Below, in pieces: positions 36,496 to 49,485 of a DNA stretch of 64,000 nucleotides (position 1 is its first letter; each line of letters begins with the position of its first letter). This stretch comes from Flabesymbios commensalis (taxonomy: Eukaryota; Annelida; Polychaeta; Terebellida; Flabelligeridae). The notes beneath the pieces are model-generated. The model was given only the letters and a program-made list of their open reading frames with translations, was not told the DNA's origin and searched no databases. Made by a program: the position numbers and the translations under genes. The stretch is from positions 62,255,439 to 62,319,438 of the forward strand of contig OZ024908.1 in NCBI GenBank assembly GCA_964017125.1. Reading direction: 5' to 3'.

Positions 36496-38144
36496 AAATA
36501 TACATAAGTTTGTTTTGTAACATTTGGACGATCATCAGCATGTATCGCATACATCATCCCAACCTCTCCACCGGCAGATATTTATGTTGCCCTCCCAAAG
36601 AGCTTCTCGTTCGTCCACATCATGACAAGATAGATGACGCAAAGTTAAAATAAGCCTATAACACTGATGCTCTAAACCAACTGCATGGGTTTTCTGATTT
36701 TGACAGCTGGGATAACAACATGAGGAAGTTGTGATAATATAAATTTCATATTAGTTAAAACTCGTTTAATGATTCTTGATCTGTAATAAATACAGCTGAT
36801 TTGCTTGATTACTTGTTCGTGAGGGTGATTTCGACCTTTATATGTAGGTAATAGATGACCTGTGCTGATGTTTGTTTGTTTTCAACCAGACAAACTACTC
36901 TGCCTACCGATATATGTCTTCTCTATTTGATAATCCTGCTGTTATCATATATGGATGAACACCTTGTTCCTACCTAGGAAAGTTCAAGCACTGGTTGAAT
37001 TTGCATCATCAGCTGAATTATCGTCACACTTAACATAATCTTCTTCTGTTTATGGTCATCACGAAGAAGGGCAAATTCTCCAAACTCGTTTGTCTAAAGA
37101 TGTTATATCCCTCCTGTATATACTAAAGGGCAATCCTTTTTATTTAATGACACTTGTTCAAATATGCTCACATTAGATACAAGATATATAATTCCTGCTG
37201 GTCCAGCAGATACATAATGCAATATGCCTTTAACATGGTAATTAAGGCATGAATGTACATGAAAGTGTATGATGAATGTATCTGTGTCTATAACTAAAGA
37301 GGGTATCTCTCCCAACATTGCAAACCATCGAGAACTGAGGGCAAAAATATTAGTGTACAGAAGACAAGTACTTCGCTGGTTTCTCATTTATTTAGTTCTC
37401 TCCAATCACACCCAAATGCATATATGATTTACGTTATTTGAAAATCAAAAGGAGCCACCATTATTATCTGACAGAAGGAAATGGAGTGGAAAAAAATCTG
37501 ACATCTTAGAATGGCTGAAATCGATGTGTCTATGAAAACTGTTGATGCTGCTGCCATTGTCCATATATGGTCCGAACCATCAAAGTTGCAACTTTCAACA
37601 ATACGTAGAATGTCATTCTTAACATTTGTCCAGAGCATGAAATCGGAGTCCATAATAACCAGACTTGTCCTGATTTGGGATTCTTATCCTGATCAAAGTT
37701 ATTCCACGAAGGATGACCAGGTCACATCCTTCCAATAACGCTAACCTCTCTCAATTTATGCCTTCTGATCAAATGGAAGCTGACAGTCGCATGTTCTACA
37801 TTATAATAAGCACATAACAATCTTTATATCAGGACAGTGATTAGCATTATTATATGCATTGCTGTTACTAGCCTTTACTAGTCTGTGATTGATTGAATTT
37901 TGGGTTGGTTTCGGCTCTGGCAAAAGGTTTCAGACAATCTCTATCCATGCAATCTTAAAAATAACTTGGTCCCCAAAGGTGCATCTCACTCCCACTCTTC
38001 TTTACTTGCTGCAATAGGCCTTCTAGTTCATCTTATATGAGTATTAGCAGAAAAGTGCATTGGCTGCATTGGGTGCCTACCCAGAAATAACAGACACATT
38101 CGTGGCATATACCGAATATCCTCTTCTGTCCTCCCTGGACTCCA

Positions 38145-38480
38145 TTGACATGGCTGGAGCGATGCATGGACTGTGACAAACGAACATTAGAAAACATACC
38201 ACCCAAACAAGAGGCCTTACTTCGGTCTTCTAGACGAGCACTGCATCAGGCAGGATATATTTGCAGAAAGGCTCTTGAAATGCAGCAAAATATACAATCC
38301 ATAGGAATGGAGCTGGGTCTGCTGAATGTTTTGCAGATGTTAGAGTTGTGCATTGTTGCAACACTGCAATCAATATTGTCAAAAAAGCATAACCTGATAA
38401 GGGGAATTGCAAATGTGCTAATGCTAATCTAGGATGCACACATCTATGTCACCTTGACTGGGAGTGCATAAACAATGAAT
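38145..38480 (+). pseudogene. Fragment of a repeated Cys-rich ORF family
   Basis: Reads CDKRTLENIPPKQEALLRSS then RRALHQAGYICRKALEMQQN. In another frame it continues with a Cys-rich end, CKCANANLGCTHLCHL and CINNECPN. From memory this resembles the C-terminal part of a multicopy protein family in corals and other invertebrates (MENLPPTQDALLQHTKRVIYQA, followed by a CxCxxxxxxCxxxCxC tail). It is probably the cargo or transposase of the long-TIR element that encloses it. It is broken. Confidence 0.5.
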
Positions 38481-38994
38481 GTCCAAATAATGTTCGCTAA
38501 CCGCGATACATGTACTAACTGAAGATTTATTTAACTGATGACGCTTACCAATATGTATAGGCCTATATAAATTATGTTGTTAACAGTCAAATATGATTCA
38601 AATGTCACTAAATATTTTTTAAATGTGTCCAGCGCTCGATATTTCGGTTTTTAGCATATTCTTTTTACAAAATGTGTTATTTTGAACATTTTAAATAAAA
38701 CTAAAACATGCAATTTCATCCCAATCACTTTTAAGCTATAAAAAATAGATTTCTCGTCATCCAAATATATAAAATTGATGTTAACATCGTAAAATTTGGA
38801 CCATATGTTGCCAAGATATGATAATTTTGGTTTTCGAGTGGCGGCCATTTTGAATTTTGCCTAAAATGATGGATCCAGCCATTTTTCAGATTGGATCCAT
38901 TAAAAATATGAAAGAGTATTGTCTTGTGGGCTTGTACACCAATTTTCACAATTTTAGCCAGATGTGCAAATTTAATACATTATGGTCCCCCACT

Positions 38995-40547
38995 ATATAG
39001 CCCTACTATTATTACTTCGAGACATGTTTTTAATATACATACATCCACTTCTAAAGTATGCATACTTTTAGGTGCATCCCAGCAAATACGATACGGCGAA
39101 CAGTGGATCAACACTCAAAGGTTTCGAATTTCAGAAGTTTAGCCAGACCAAATATAGAGCTAACTCTATGGCAAGACACGTGTGATTGTACTCCAGTGGT
39201 ATTGTCTCATTGTAGTAGTCAACGCGATGCGTACAAAGCATAATCTCATAATATATTACACTGGCTATATACGCTATACTTTCCACAGAAGCTACATCGA
39301 CTTAATGTTAGTTTAATATTGGGCCAGCAGTGCAGACGGTGGACTAGCATTAAACCAGGGATAACTGGATATTTAGTTTATTGTTGTGCCGCCCTCTACA
39401 TCGTTTACCCAGCATTAAAAGAACATCATTTATTAATAATATTACTATTTGTAAATTCAATTCAAAATAAAGTTATGGCTTTGGTACCACACATTTTAGT
39501 AACTTCTAATTAGATCCCTATTAGCGTGATATTTAGGCCTTTATTACAATGAGATGTTGAATATCAGCTTCCATCGATAGGGTCCATAATACAAGAACAT
39601 AAATTAGGCCTACTATTTGTGTTTTTAGCATAGACTTAGGTTAAAATCTACGTTCAGTTTAACTTGAATATAGCCCAAACATAGGGATGCAGACGGTTAA
39701 TATACGGCAATATAAATAGTTAAAGTTATATGTATGAGATTGGTACTATTACATATTCAGTGCCCGATTTATAAATTGGAAAAAAGGGGCCAAGGGGCCT
39801 ATGATATTTTTCGGAGAGGGGGGGGGCATTAGCCTTAGACGATGGGGCATGTGACCCATTATTATTTCAAAAGGGGGGCATTTTCCCAACAACAAATAAA
39901 ACACTTAAGGGTCAATCATATCACCTTGTATCCCATATTGAACGTTCATCAGGTGTTCATGCTGATAGAAATATCAAAGATTCATATTGGCGGTTATGCT
40001 ATTATTAAAACAGGAAGAAGAAAAAATGGTTTAACATTCAGCCTTTGCAAGTAGGCCCAATCGACTTCACGTCATCACCACGCACTCACATGAGTTAATA
40101 TCACTTGTGTCAATCAATTGCGTCAAAAATATCGAGTGTTATTGGAGTCAATCACATAGCTTGAGTGCTACTCATTGTCTTCCTCGGGTGCTGTCGGATC
40201 TCTTCTTGGGGCAGTGTCATCAACTTCCTCTGTTGTTGCCGCTAGGCCTACACCTATTCACCTTAAACCGCTAAGCGCGACTGTAGTCGCTTTAATCCGT
40301 TTTATTAGCCATTTAAACATCAAGATTTGTGAATTGCTTTGTCTTAAATTACAAATTAATCAAAAGTTGTGGGTCAAGGTAGTGAGACACAATTCCAAGT
40401 GTGTGAAAATTTAAATTATTTAATTCAGCGGTCCATTTTTTTAAGACTTTTTTTGCTTTTTATTTTAATGGTACATATAGTCTAAGTCTATATAGACATC
40501 TACACCACGTTCAAGGTGGAGATTTCCCTTTGAAAATACATTGATAA
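38995..40547. other. Gene-free stretch with hairpin-MITE remnants
   Basis: Fragments of the CCCAGCAAACAC family occur near 39075-39115 (CATCCCAGCAAATACG) and 39310-39420 (TTAATATTGGGCCAGC, GGACTAGCATTAAACCAGG). A short ORF at 40175-40414 has no recognisable family. No gene. Confidence 0.5.
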
Positions 40548-40710
40548 ATGCGGATACAACAGGTGTGGCGAAGTTACTTAGCCCCATATGGCGAGATTAC
40601 CAAAGCTGTGGCGAGGTTACTCAGCCTTCTGTGGCGAGGTTACCAAATCTGTGGCGAGATTACCTGTGGCGAGGTTACCTTGTGGCAAGGTTACAGTCAG
40701 GTTACAGGTG
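40548..40710. repeat. Imperfect array of GTGGCGAGGTTACC
   Basis: About eight diverged units (GTGGCGAAGTTACTTAGCC, GTGGCGAGGTTACTCAGCC, GTGGCGAGGTTACCAAATC, GTGGCGAGATTACC, GTGGCAAGGTTACAG) with spacing between 15 and 35 bp. Confidence 0.7.
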
Positions 40711-40917
40711 ACAGTCCAATATTTCGTTGGAATCAGCAACATTTCAACTACATTTTGGTTTCAGTAGCTCGTTTTCTGCCATACTTCATTTAAATTGTAT
40801 TGGTAAGCATATAGGCCTATGTTTTGGATCATGGGATGCCGAACCTTGACTCTGTTTTACCAACGCTAAATACTAATACTGAAAATAATACAGCGATACA
40901 CAGCTCACAATTTGACA

Positions 40918-41145
40918 GTGTGGGCCGTAATGGGCATTTATTGGCGGCACTACAAAAATAAGAAATACGGGAATTTCCTCTCTATATCTAGCCTAACTGG
41001 TAAATGCACAGCACAAAAATTAAAAAAAAAACTTTTGCAGTTCTATTCTATGGATATGTTTACATTATATGGTCATATTAATAAGCCAAAATAGAATCAC
41101 TGATTTTTTAATGATTTTTAGCCTGAGCCAGTCCCTTTAATTCAG
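40918..41145. mobile_element. MITE related to 49486-49729
   Basis: Shares AAATAAGAAATACGGGAATT, CTCTATATCTAGC, GGTAAATGCACAGCACAAAA, TTGCAGTTCTATTCTATGGA and TAGCCTGAGCCAGTCCCTTT with the better copy. The left terminus is diverged. Confidence 0.75.
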
Positions 41146-41419
41146 CAGGCAGGGCCTTATCCTCAAAAATCCTATGGCTCACTAAAATTAACTTGTTGCG
41201 TCAAAAACAAAGATATTGCTCAAAGTGTGGCGCAGCGATAGAATGATGTTGGGCCAGTTTTATTTTTTGTGGGAATCCCACAATTAGGCCTACTCTTTAT
41301 AAGTCAGGCACTGGGTATTATTTACATCAGGCGCCAGAAACACCAGATAACACGATACATTGGCCCAATGCTGATGTAATGCTGGGCCACTTTCTGGGAC
41401 GCTTGGCCAATATTATTCC
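41146..41419. other. Spacer with a hairpin-MITE remnant
   Basis: About 41340-41405 carries CCAGATAACACGATACATTG, CCAATGCTGATGTAATGCTG and GGGACGCTTGG, half of the hairpin family, ending next to the transposon at 41423. Confidence 0.55.
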
Positions 41420-41422
41420 AAT

Positions 41423-44400
41423 TAGTCTAGCAGATTTGTGAGGAAAATCAGACGAAAGGCTCAGTTAGTGATAAAAGCACCAAAATTTCCAGAAAGTTAG
41501 CTGAGATGATACTCTTTCAAATTAGCTATGGACCCAAGTTGAATAAATCCAAGATGGCTGTCATTTTCAAAATGGCGGCCAAATTAAAAAAAAATCACAA
41601 AACTTTATTATGATCATTAAAAAATAATTTAAAATTGAATGTATAAAGTTTATGCTGCACAGGGACACATACAAATAGCCTACTTGTAGACGAATGGTCA
41701 AAAAGATGGAATCCAAGATGGTAGCTATTTTCAAGAAGGCGATCAATTCAATAAAAAATACTGATATTTTAATGATTATTAAAACAATGTTATCTGCTGT
41801 AATAGACACACTTTGAATAAATCCATTTAAATAAATAATAATACGATTTAAATAAATTATTGATGAAACATTGTGCAATCCAAAATGGCCGCCATTTTTA
41901 GCATCGATAGGCAAAAAGGCAGTAACTGCCTTTTAGCTTATTTTTATATAATCAACCAACTTTGAAATAAATACAAATAGTTTACATCAAGTATTACTCC
42001 TGCAAAATTTCTCAATAATTTCTCTTTAATAACTACATTCTTTCTCAGCAAACACGACATGTTAAAACTATCATGTTGTAATGTTGGCCCAACGTGCATA
42101 ACTGAGGGCGAAACGTGCTATATAATAAAGCTGTAGTAGAATTAGTTTCAGTAAGTGTATAGTCCTGGCTTGTGTATGGAATGCTATTGCAACATGTCAA
42201 AGAAGCGTTTGACAGAAATGTGTGTAGACCAGCCACAAAAGTCACAATCAATCGATCTGTGGATAGGGATAAGTGTATCTGTCAAGATAATAAAGACGAG
42301 GCTATGGAGTGGCCTTTGGGGACAAAGCGTTCGGATATAGATCCACTAAAGACATATAAAAAAACAGCTCCAGCAATTCAAGAATTTGACAAGATAGGGT
42401 CTCTACCAATGCCATTGAATATGGCGTTTTTGGACGAAAGCAAAGGAATAGCTCCAACACTTGTTGATAATCAAGCCAAATGGCATAAGAATTGCAGAAA
42501 TAGGTTCAGTGAATTGAAGCTGGATAGAGAGATTTATAAGTCACAAAAACGGAAAAGCAGCGACATTTACACCTCTTTTGACACCAAGAAGGCAACAAGG
42601 CAGAGTTGTACATCAAATAATATATCTAAGAAAAGTTGTTTTTCCTGTGATCAAAGTTCTAGAGAAATTTACTTGGTTTCTACCATGAATTTAGATAGAA
42701 ACGTTAGAAAATGTACCATGGAGCTACAATACACTGTTCTATTAGCAATCAAACTTGGCTGATGACAAGGTCTCACAAAATGCAGTCTATCATCGAGCTT
42801 GTCTCGTAGCATTGTACAATAGAGCCATAGCCAGAGCTAAAAACGTAGACAAAGATAAGAATCAAGGCCAACAATCGATTGAAGGTATCGCTTTGGCTGA
42901 GCTGATTGCTTACATGAAGGATACACATATCGAAAGTGACGCAGCTCCCGTATTTAGATAAGCAGAATTAGCAAGACTATATAAAACTCGTCTAAAACTG
43001 TTTGGAGGTGATATTCGGGTCGTTTTAATAAAACTCACTTTTAAAAACCAAAATTCTAGCACATCAACAAGATCTTCAAGCTTACAGAGAAGGTAGATAT
43101 GTTCTACTCACATTCAGCAAAGACGTGGGAGCCGCCTTACGACAAGCATATGAACGCGATTTTGATGACGAAGCATGGATTTTGTCACAGGCCGCGAAGA
43201 TTGTTCGACGGGAAATGTTTAGTACAGAGTCGAAATTTCAGAAGTCATTTAAAAATAATTGTCAGCAGGAAAGCACCCCTCAATCTTCAAGATCATTGGT
43301 GAGAATGATACTAGGAGGATCAAACATTCAAACACAGACAAATAATTCATTTTAGATTTAAGCCGTTTTTAGTGTTGCTCAGTGTATTTTCTATAACAGC
43401 ATTTTTCGTCATCGCAAGCAAGCAACAGGAACATACCACAACACCATGAGAGAGCCACCTTTTCCAATATATGTGGGGCTGTTGTTCCATGGTGAAACCC
43501 GCAAACGTAGCTTGGTTGATAAATTCTACGATCTTAGATTATCAGTATCAGATGACAGCGTTTTGATCATATCAGCTGATCTGGGAAATGATATATCAGA
43601 ACTTTACAAATCAGAAGGTGTAGTCTGTCCTCGTCAACTCCGACATGGAGTTTTTACAACAGCTGCATATCATAATATAGATCATAACCCATCATCAAAC
43701 ACAGCCTTTGGAGCTCTTTGTGGAACAGCAATATATTTATTCCAGCGTCTATGCCACACAAATCCCGGCGAGGCAAGGATAATTGAATCATATGTTTGCT
43801 TGTCTCACCAAAAAAAGCGCCACTTCCAGAAGAGTACACAAATGTTCCTTAACTAGTTCTGCCCAACAATAAAGCCAAAGTTCCAAAGATTAATAGTGCT
43901 CTAATCAGTCATGGCGATCAAGATGTATCAGCAATGCAGAAGGAACACAGGTAAGAGGAAATACAATTTCCCATGCATTATGTCTTTATGTAGGCGCTCT
44001 GTTGATTATATTAGGCTATTCTTCGTTGGTACATATTTGTTTCAGATGGCTGGATCAAGTACATGAATTCTGCCTAGATAATGGTTCAGATGATATAAAT
44101 CTATCATGGTCTGCCTTCCATGCACATCACGAGAAAGGCACCAGTGAATTAAACCTTGCTATTTCATCATTGCTTCCTTTGTTTGAAGAGCAAGCTGCAT
44201 CACCAGCCATGTCCCGTCATTCAATGGATGTCCAGTACTTAAACCCTGGACAAACGCCGGTCATAGCATGTGATCAGCCATTGTTTGACATAACGAAGCA
44301 AATACAGTGGAGCAGTCCTGACAGTTATGAAGAGGATTTATATGTTATCATGCTCGGCGGGCTTCATATAGAAATGGCAGCCTGGAAAGCACTTGGAAAA

Positions 44401-45625
44401 TGGTTGGACAGCAGTGGTTGGACAGCAGCTCGTGTTCAATATGACATAGCAACTCCTGGAAAGGCTCATTTAAAGGCGTCGCATGTATCCAGAACAAGAC
44501 ATGCTCATCAGGTCATAGTTGCAACACTTTACACTCTCATCATATGTTGAAGAACATAATGATCTTGCTGATAATTTTGACAAGTGGAAACAACTGAAAG
44601 AAGACGAAAATCCACAATTTAAATTCTAGGGTCTGACACTCGAAATTCAGTTATCAGTTCTTGTGTTCGTCAGATCATTAAGATTACTTTCACTTGTATG
44701 TCCAGGTACTGCAGAAGATAGCTCCTTTGATGTTCGCACTTGATCACCCTATGCTACATAATGTTGCTCGAAGAGTGTCATCCTGATGTAGCTGCTGAGT
44801 TCAAGAAGGGTATATTTTGTAGTTAAAAAAACAGAATGTGTCACTGTTCTGTCTACTGTATGTGTCTTGTCAAACCAAGATTTCCCTCCATCACTCTCGA
44901 CCTATGGTGAAATACGTACAGGAACAAAATCAGATATATTATAATGTTTAGAGAAAGTATCTCCTCCACAAAAGGACAGACCAGATGTTGATATGTTACT
45001 GTTAGATGGAGCTGTCATTGTCAATATGCTAAGACCTCGTGCAGTGAAAATATTTCATGAATATTCTCAGCAAGTATCATGAGTATTCCTTCCTTTTTTA
45101 AAGTCTCAGGGGTAGTTGTTATTGGAACTGAGTCTTCAATAAACTTTTTAGACAGAATATCCTAGGCATGTTTTGTGTACCTAGATAAAAATAATAAAAA
45201 TACTTCGTTTTCAACTAAATGTTTTACTGTAAATATAAATTTGTGTGACTTTTTTACTTTTAAAGCTAACCGGTAAATATTGCGTCTCCGCGGTAACTAT
45301 TTTGAAGACATTTTCATTAACTAAACATAATTTGGTGATATATTTTTAATTCTAATTAATTTATAACATCACTACTTTGATTTTATAGGCTCATAGGACT
45401 GATTTCTTGGATTTGTTATCCAATATTGATACCACAAGACCAGAACTACTGTCAAAATTGACAAATTTGGCGGCCATATTGGAAAATGGCCGCCAATTCT
45501 GAAAAAAATGGAAATTAAGATTGGGTCCATAGCTAATATGTCTTGTTGTATGATGAACTATCAATATGCAAATTTTGGTACTTTTATCACTAACTGAGCC
45601 TTTTTGTCACAAATCTGCTGGACTA
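41423..45625 (+). mobile_element. 4.2-kb DNA transposon, TAGTCYAGC ends, 3-bp target duplication
   Basis: Left end TAGTCTAGCAGATTTGTGA then AAGGCTCAGTTAGTGATAAA; the right end is the inverse, TAGTCCAGCAGATTTGTGAC then AAAAGGCTCAGTTAGTG. Inverted similarity extends about 150 bp inward and includes GGCGGCCA words. AAT is duplicated on both sides (41420-41422 and 45626-45628). The interior encodes a broken transposase-like protein on the plus strand (42172-45100). The ends and 3-bp duplication resemble those of the element at 51141-56254. Academ-type transposons are one candidate superfamily (3-4-bp duplications), not demonstrated. Confidence 0.85.
42172..45100 (+). pseudogene. Transposase-like protein with Cys/His zinc sites, broken
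   Basis: Plus-strand segments in several frames read in order. An N-terminal zinc region comes first: DRDKCICQDN, AKWHKNCRNRFSELKLDR, CFSCDQ (42250-42670). Then YHRACLVALYNRA and SIEGIALAELIAYMKD (42790-42930), DVGAALRQAYERDFDDEAW (about 43120-43180), REPPFPIYVGLLFHGETRKR and HNIDHNPSSNTAFG (43446-43720). Then GQTPVIACDQPLFDITKQIQ and IMLGGLHIEMAAWKALGKW (about 44250-44405), TRHAHQVIVATL, and DVDMLLLDGAVIVNMLRPRA (about 44977-45040). I recall this layout from high-copy uncharacterised proteins of cnidarians and other invertebrates. Its position inside matching TIRs supports a transposase. The frame changes several times, so this copy is inactive. Confidence 0.72.
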
Positions 45626-45628
45626 AAT

Positions 45629-46161
45629 CAAAACCCTTTACGGTCTAATCACTATATTTAATCATGACCATATATTTTATCTGAACACTTCTTAAAGACG
45701 AAAGTAGGCCTACCTAAGCTAGGGTCCCCAAACGTTATATTGGACATTTTCACAAGGACTGGTGTACAGAAATGTCAACCGTCTCTCACACACAGCACCC
45801 CTATTTCCCCTAAATAGGACACAAACTCAGGCAAAATAAACTTAATAAATAAAATGTATAGTTTACCATACTTTGTCCCCTTTTCATGTCAGAGGGTCGT
45901 AATGAAAGGGTTAGGGCATGATAGGGCATTGCAATAAATTACATTATTCGGTCATTTTTCACACCAGAAGTGTATAAATTATATCAATGTGCAATGCCTT
46001 TTACTGCCGAGTCCAAAAATCTAATTTTAATAATACAAAATTTGCAAATTGACCTAATTGTTATATTGCGTAACATAACACGTTGTGTCAAGTGAGACAG
46101 AGAGGGGTGGGAGAAGGTGGCTAGCCCTCCCGCGACAGACTGCTGGCATTCATGAACACCT
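45629..46161. other. Gene-free stretch
   Basis: AT-rich; nothing recognised. Confidence 0.5.
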
Positions 46162-46273
46162 ATCCAGCTATCACGAGGCATTGACCCAATGTTGTTTTAA
46201 TGTTGTGCCGACGTCGAAGACGGCGGGCCAGCATTAGAACAACATTGGGTCAATGCCTCGTGTCTGCTGGGTT
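46162..46273. mobile_element. Hairpin MITE (CCCAGCAAACAC family), well preserved
   Basis: Left arm CCAGCTATCACGAGGCATTG, ACCCAATGTTGTTTTAATGT; right arm ACAACATTGGGTCAATGCCT, CGTGTCTGCTGGGT. The centre is GCCGACGTCGAAGACGGCGGGC. Arms pair over about 50 bp with few mismatches. Confidence 0.88.
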
Positions 46274-46299
46274 ACGGTCACAGCTGATCAGCAAACTTG

Positions 46300-46590
46300 A
46301 GTCATTGACACAATGTTAGCCTGATAGTGGCCACCGTTTACAACACTGGGCCGACATTAGCCCAGCATTGGCATACCAGTATATATGCCTTAACGTTCAC
46401 CCAATGCTATCTTACTGCTCGCACATCGTCTACGACCATGGCTCAGCTGTAAAACAGCATTGGCTGAAGTTCTCTTTTTTTGCAGGGAACACCGCAACTC
46501 AATACCCTGACACAATGTTGGTTCAATGTTGGAAGAGTGTGATAGATGATGGCACAACATTTAACCAACATTGGGTCAGTGCAAGCCAAA
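46300..46590. mobile_element. Two further, diverged hairpin-MITE copies
   Basis: 46300-46440 has ACACAATGTTAGCCTGATAG, CACTGGGCCGACATTAGCCC and ACGTTCACCCAATGC. 46508-46582 has ACAATGTTGGTTCAATGTTG paired with CAACATTTAACCAACATTGG. Short ORFs across them are incidental. Confidence 0.65.
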
Positions 46591-47848
46591 AGGAGGCAGT
46601 GACATCAGCGGAAAGGAAGTATATACTTGATTTACAAGTGAACAAATACGGCCTTTTGGCAGCGCTATGGCAGGAAGAGACGGGACGCCAGTTAAAAAGC
46701 AGTAAATGCCTAGTATACCAGGGAGCAGATATTGCCTTCTGACATTGCACAGACAGAACAGATAGTAACGAAAGTTAACGACAGACGTTTGTGTGGAAAA
46801 CCAGCTTGAAAGTTTGTCGAGTCGACAAACTAAAAATTATTTGACAGGCCATCGGCCCGTACAAAACTATAGAAAATACGATTATTATAATGCAGGGTGA
46901 TATCTGGTCGGCGAGATAATCCCGTCTGAAATAATAGGAAAAAGGAGGGGCAGTGACTATCGATACAGATAATGTTGAAAATCATGTGAACAATGTAGTG
47001 AGGTGTGAACACGATGGCCTGTGATTAATAAAACAAACTATATTTTAAACTCAAAACAATAAAAATTCTTCTCACACTTTGCGCAGTGATTTTCACTATG
47101 ATACGTATATCGGTATCAGCCCATATCGCACTGTAGTTGAACTGCAATCTATGACAGTTATATATCATATGTGACTTGATGGTGTGAGAAATACAAACAC
47201 TGTTCATTTTTCGTGCGATATGGGAAAATACAGCACCCATATCGCACTCAAATGAACACCGTTTGCATATCAGTTTAATTTCTGTATTCCTTTTCACAAA
47301 GTCGTGTCTATAATCTATTATTTAACAGTGAGTTATAATTATGCTATTCAGTTTTTTCATGCTTATCAAAAACGTTCGCATTTCACCTTTAATATATGTG
47401 TCAAACTGTTACCAATAATGTCAAACCCTGCATGTGTCATCGGCATTAATAATAATAATATGATAATACTATTTATTTCTTCTAAAGCGCTATTCCAACA
47501 GCACATTGCTCGTTAAACTGTTGAATGATGACTGTCTATTCAATTTTCAATTATGTACAATGTACAATAATTAATGGAAATATTAACTGCAATTTGAAAA
47601 TGATTTTATACAATATATTTTTTTCCAACTATAGCATAGACTTCAAAATGAAATAATTAAAGAGAATTGTGTTGGATTTATTTAGCTATTTTTAATCAGA
47701 GGGGGGGGGGGGGCTCTTGTGTTGGAGCTGATATGTTAGGATCCCCAAGTCAATTATTGTTCTCGATGTGTTTATGTCTGTAATTAATCAGTCACTAATT
47801 GTGTACTTTAACTGTTATTATTGTGGGTGTTCCAATCGAGATGGAATC
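46591..47848. other. Gene-free stretch
   Basis: Contains 47216-47275, a repeat of 23870-23932, and a run of 13 to 14 G near 47700. No gene recognised. Confidence 0.5.
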
Positions 47849-47940
47849 AACCCAGCAAACACGAAACATTGAACCAATGTTGGGTTAATGTTGGGCCGCC
47901 GTCGCAGAGAGTTGGTCAAGGTCTCATGCCTGCTGGTAAA
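47849..47940. mobile_element. Hairpin MITE (CCCAGCAAACAC family), diverged right arm
   Basis: ACCCAGCAAACACGAAACAT, TGAACCAATGTTGGGTTAAT, GTTGGGCCGCCGTCGC, then GGTCAAGGTCTCATGCCTGC. Confidence 0.78.
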
Positions 47941-49485
47941 TGTGTCGTTGTTTCTGTATTCTGTGTTTTTCATTCGACTTTTGTGAATTATTTTTTATTG
48001 GCTTATTTTAATACAAATGTCATTTGGCCGATGATGTGCACATGTTTGGCCAACGTATCAGTAAATCGGTAACTAACTAACCATTTTTAAAAAACAATTT
48101 GAAACAAACATGGTGTTTTCACGTCGACGTCGAGAGAAACTACGAGATTTTTCAGCCAATCACGTCAGATACGCAGTGCTGACACGTGATTGGATGGGGG
48201 AATTAGGAAAATGCCAATCAAATCATATATTTTATAATTCTGACGTCACAGTAGATCTGCCTGTTGTAGAAGCTGGCCTCTATCATGTCTATCAGAAAAG
48301 AGTCACCGCATTATAATATAATTATTTATACGGACACAAGCATGTACTCTATAGGCTCTAACAAAATTAATCAGATGCGTCATTCAGTCACATAAGGAAA
48401 TAGCGGAGTGCGCGTAGTTTGGAGAGAAGAAGATTTACACAGGGTCCATTATGGAGAATAACAGTGTGACATATATATTGAAGGTCAAATCAAGGATAAT
48501 AGAAAGGTCATTTCTATATTCCTTGGTCAAATATTTAACTGTCTCATGGTTCGTATACGCTATAGCAAACACGAAAGGCTGAACCGCGGCAGTTGTTTCA
48601 ACCATAGACCTCTGTTCTAATTCTCTGGTTTCAACGTTGGGCCAGCATCGTTGACGATGGACCGTTAAACAGAAATGGCTCAATGTCACGCGTTAGATGG
48701 ATAAATCTACCTTATCTTATTAAACAACGATATCACACAACTTCCAGTTTTTAGGCTCACGTTAAGCAAATATTAACCATTAATAATTCGAATCAAGCAG
48801 GTAGGCCTATAATTAAATATAAACGGCCGACATTTTGTAAACAACAGCCTCGCGTTTGTAAACAACAGCCAGCTCCCTTACCTGTCCCGAAACGCAGTGC
48901 TACACTGTAAATCTAGAGTTTAGCCATTAAACAGAATGTTAAACAGGTTTGTTGTCCTTCGTTTCACCACTCGTTTAAATGGTAAGTTCTAACGTATTTT
49001 AAATTGATACGTGTTTAGGTATCATAGGTATGAAGCGTTTAGAAACTAAACATGTCTCAAGTCATCACATGTTTAGCTAAGTGAACTAAACAGGTCACAC
49101 AAATGACATGTTTAGGCTCCAGGCATTTAGCTGGTAAACAGGTATCCATTCCCCACGTGCTTAGCATCTGTTCTAAACATCCAAGAAGATTGGGCCCAAG
49201 TATGGTATTCCACCTCTAATTTAAATAACAACTGACTGATGGCAGTGATTGGCTGATCACTCTGTCGTCATTGGTCGGGGTAGAATACCATAGTTGAACC
49301 AAAGATTGGAATAATTTTTTTGAATTCACATTTTTTGCTGATTTTATAGCCTATATTTAATAGAGTACCAACTGTGAAGTAATGCTATATATATTATGCC
49401 CGCTAGATATAGGCCTGCATGCTACGCACTACCAACGATGCTTTTACCTAAATACCACAGAAACAAACCCCCCGCCAGGTTAAAG
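47941..49485. other. Gene-free stretch with motif cluster
   Basis: A hairpin-MITE remnant lies at 48560-48690 (GCAAACACGAAAGGCTGAAC, GTTGGGCCAGCATCG). At 49005-49175 a cluster of ATGTTTAG and CTAAACA words in both orientations occurs. No gene recognised. Confidence 0.5.

Larger units (their letters stand above)
35598..38994. mobile_element. Long-TIR DNA transposon (AGTGGGGGACCATAATG ends), decayed
   Basis: A segment of about 250 bp at 35598-35850 recurs inverted at 38752-38994, sharing GTGGGGGACCATAATGTA, TTTGCACATCTGGCTAAAAT, ATGGCCGCCACTCG, GATGTTAACATCAATTT and ATATATTT. The 3.4 kb between the arms holds a SINE (36150-36495) and coding remains on the plus strand (about 36.9-38.5 kb). Arm divergence is substantial, so it is old. 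I could not settle a target duplication. It may be a DNA transposon, but two inverted copies of one shorter repeat cannot be excluded. Confidence 0.65.

Noticed and set aside
46368-46742. 124-codon ORF
   Set aside because: Much of it is composed of diverged hairpin-MITE copies; no protein family recognised.
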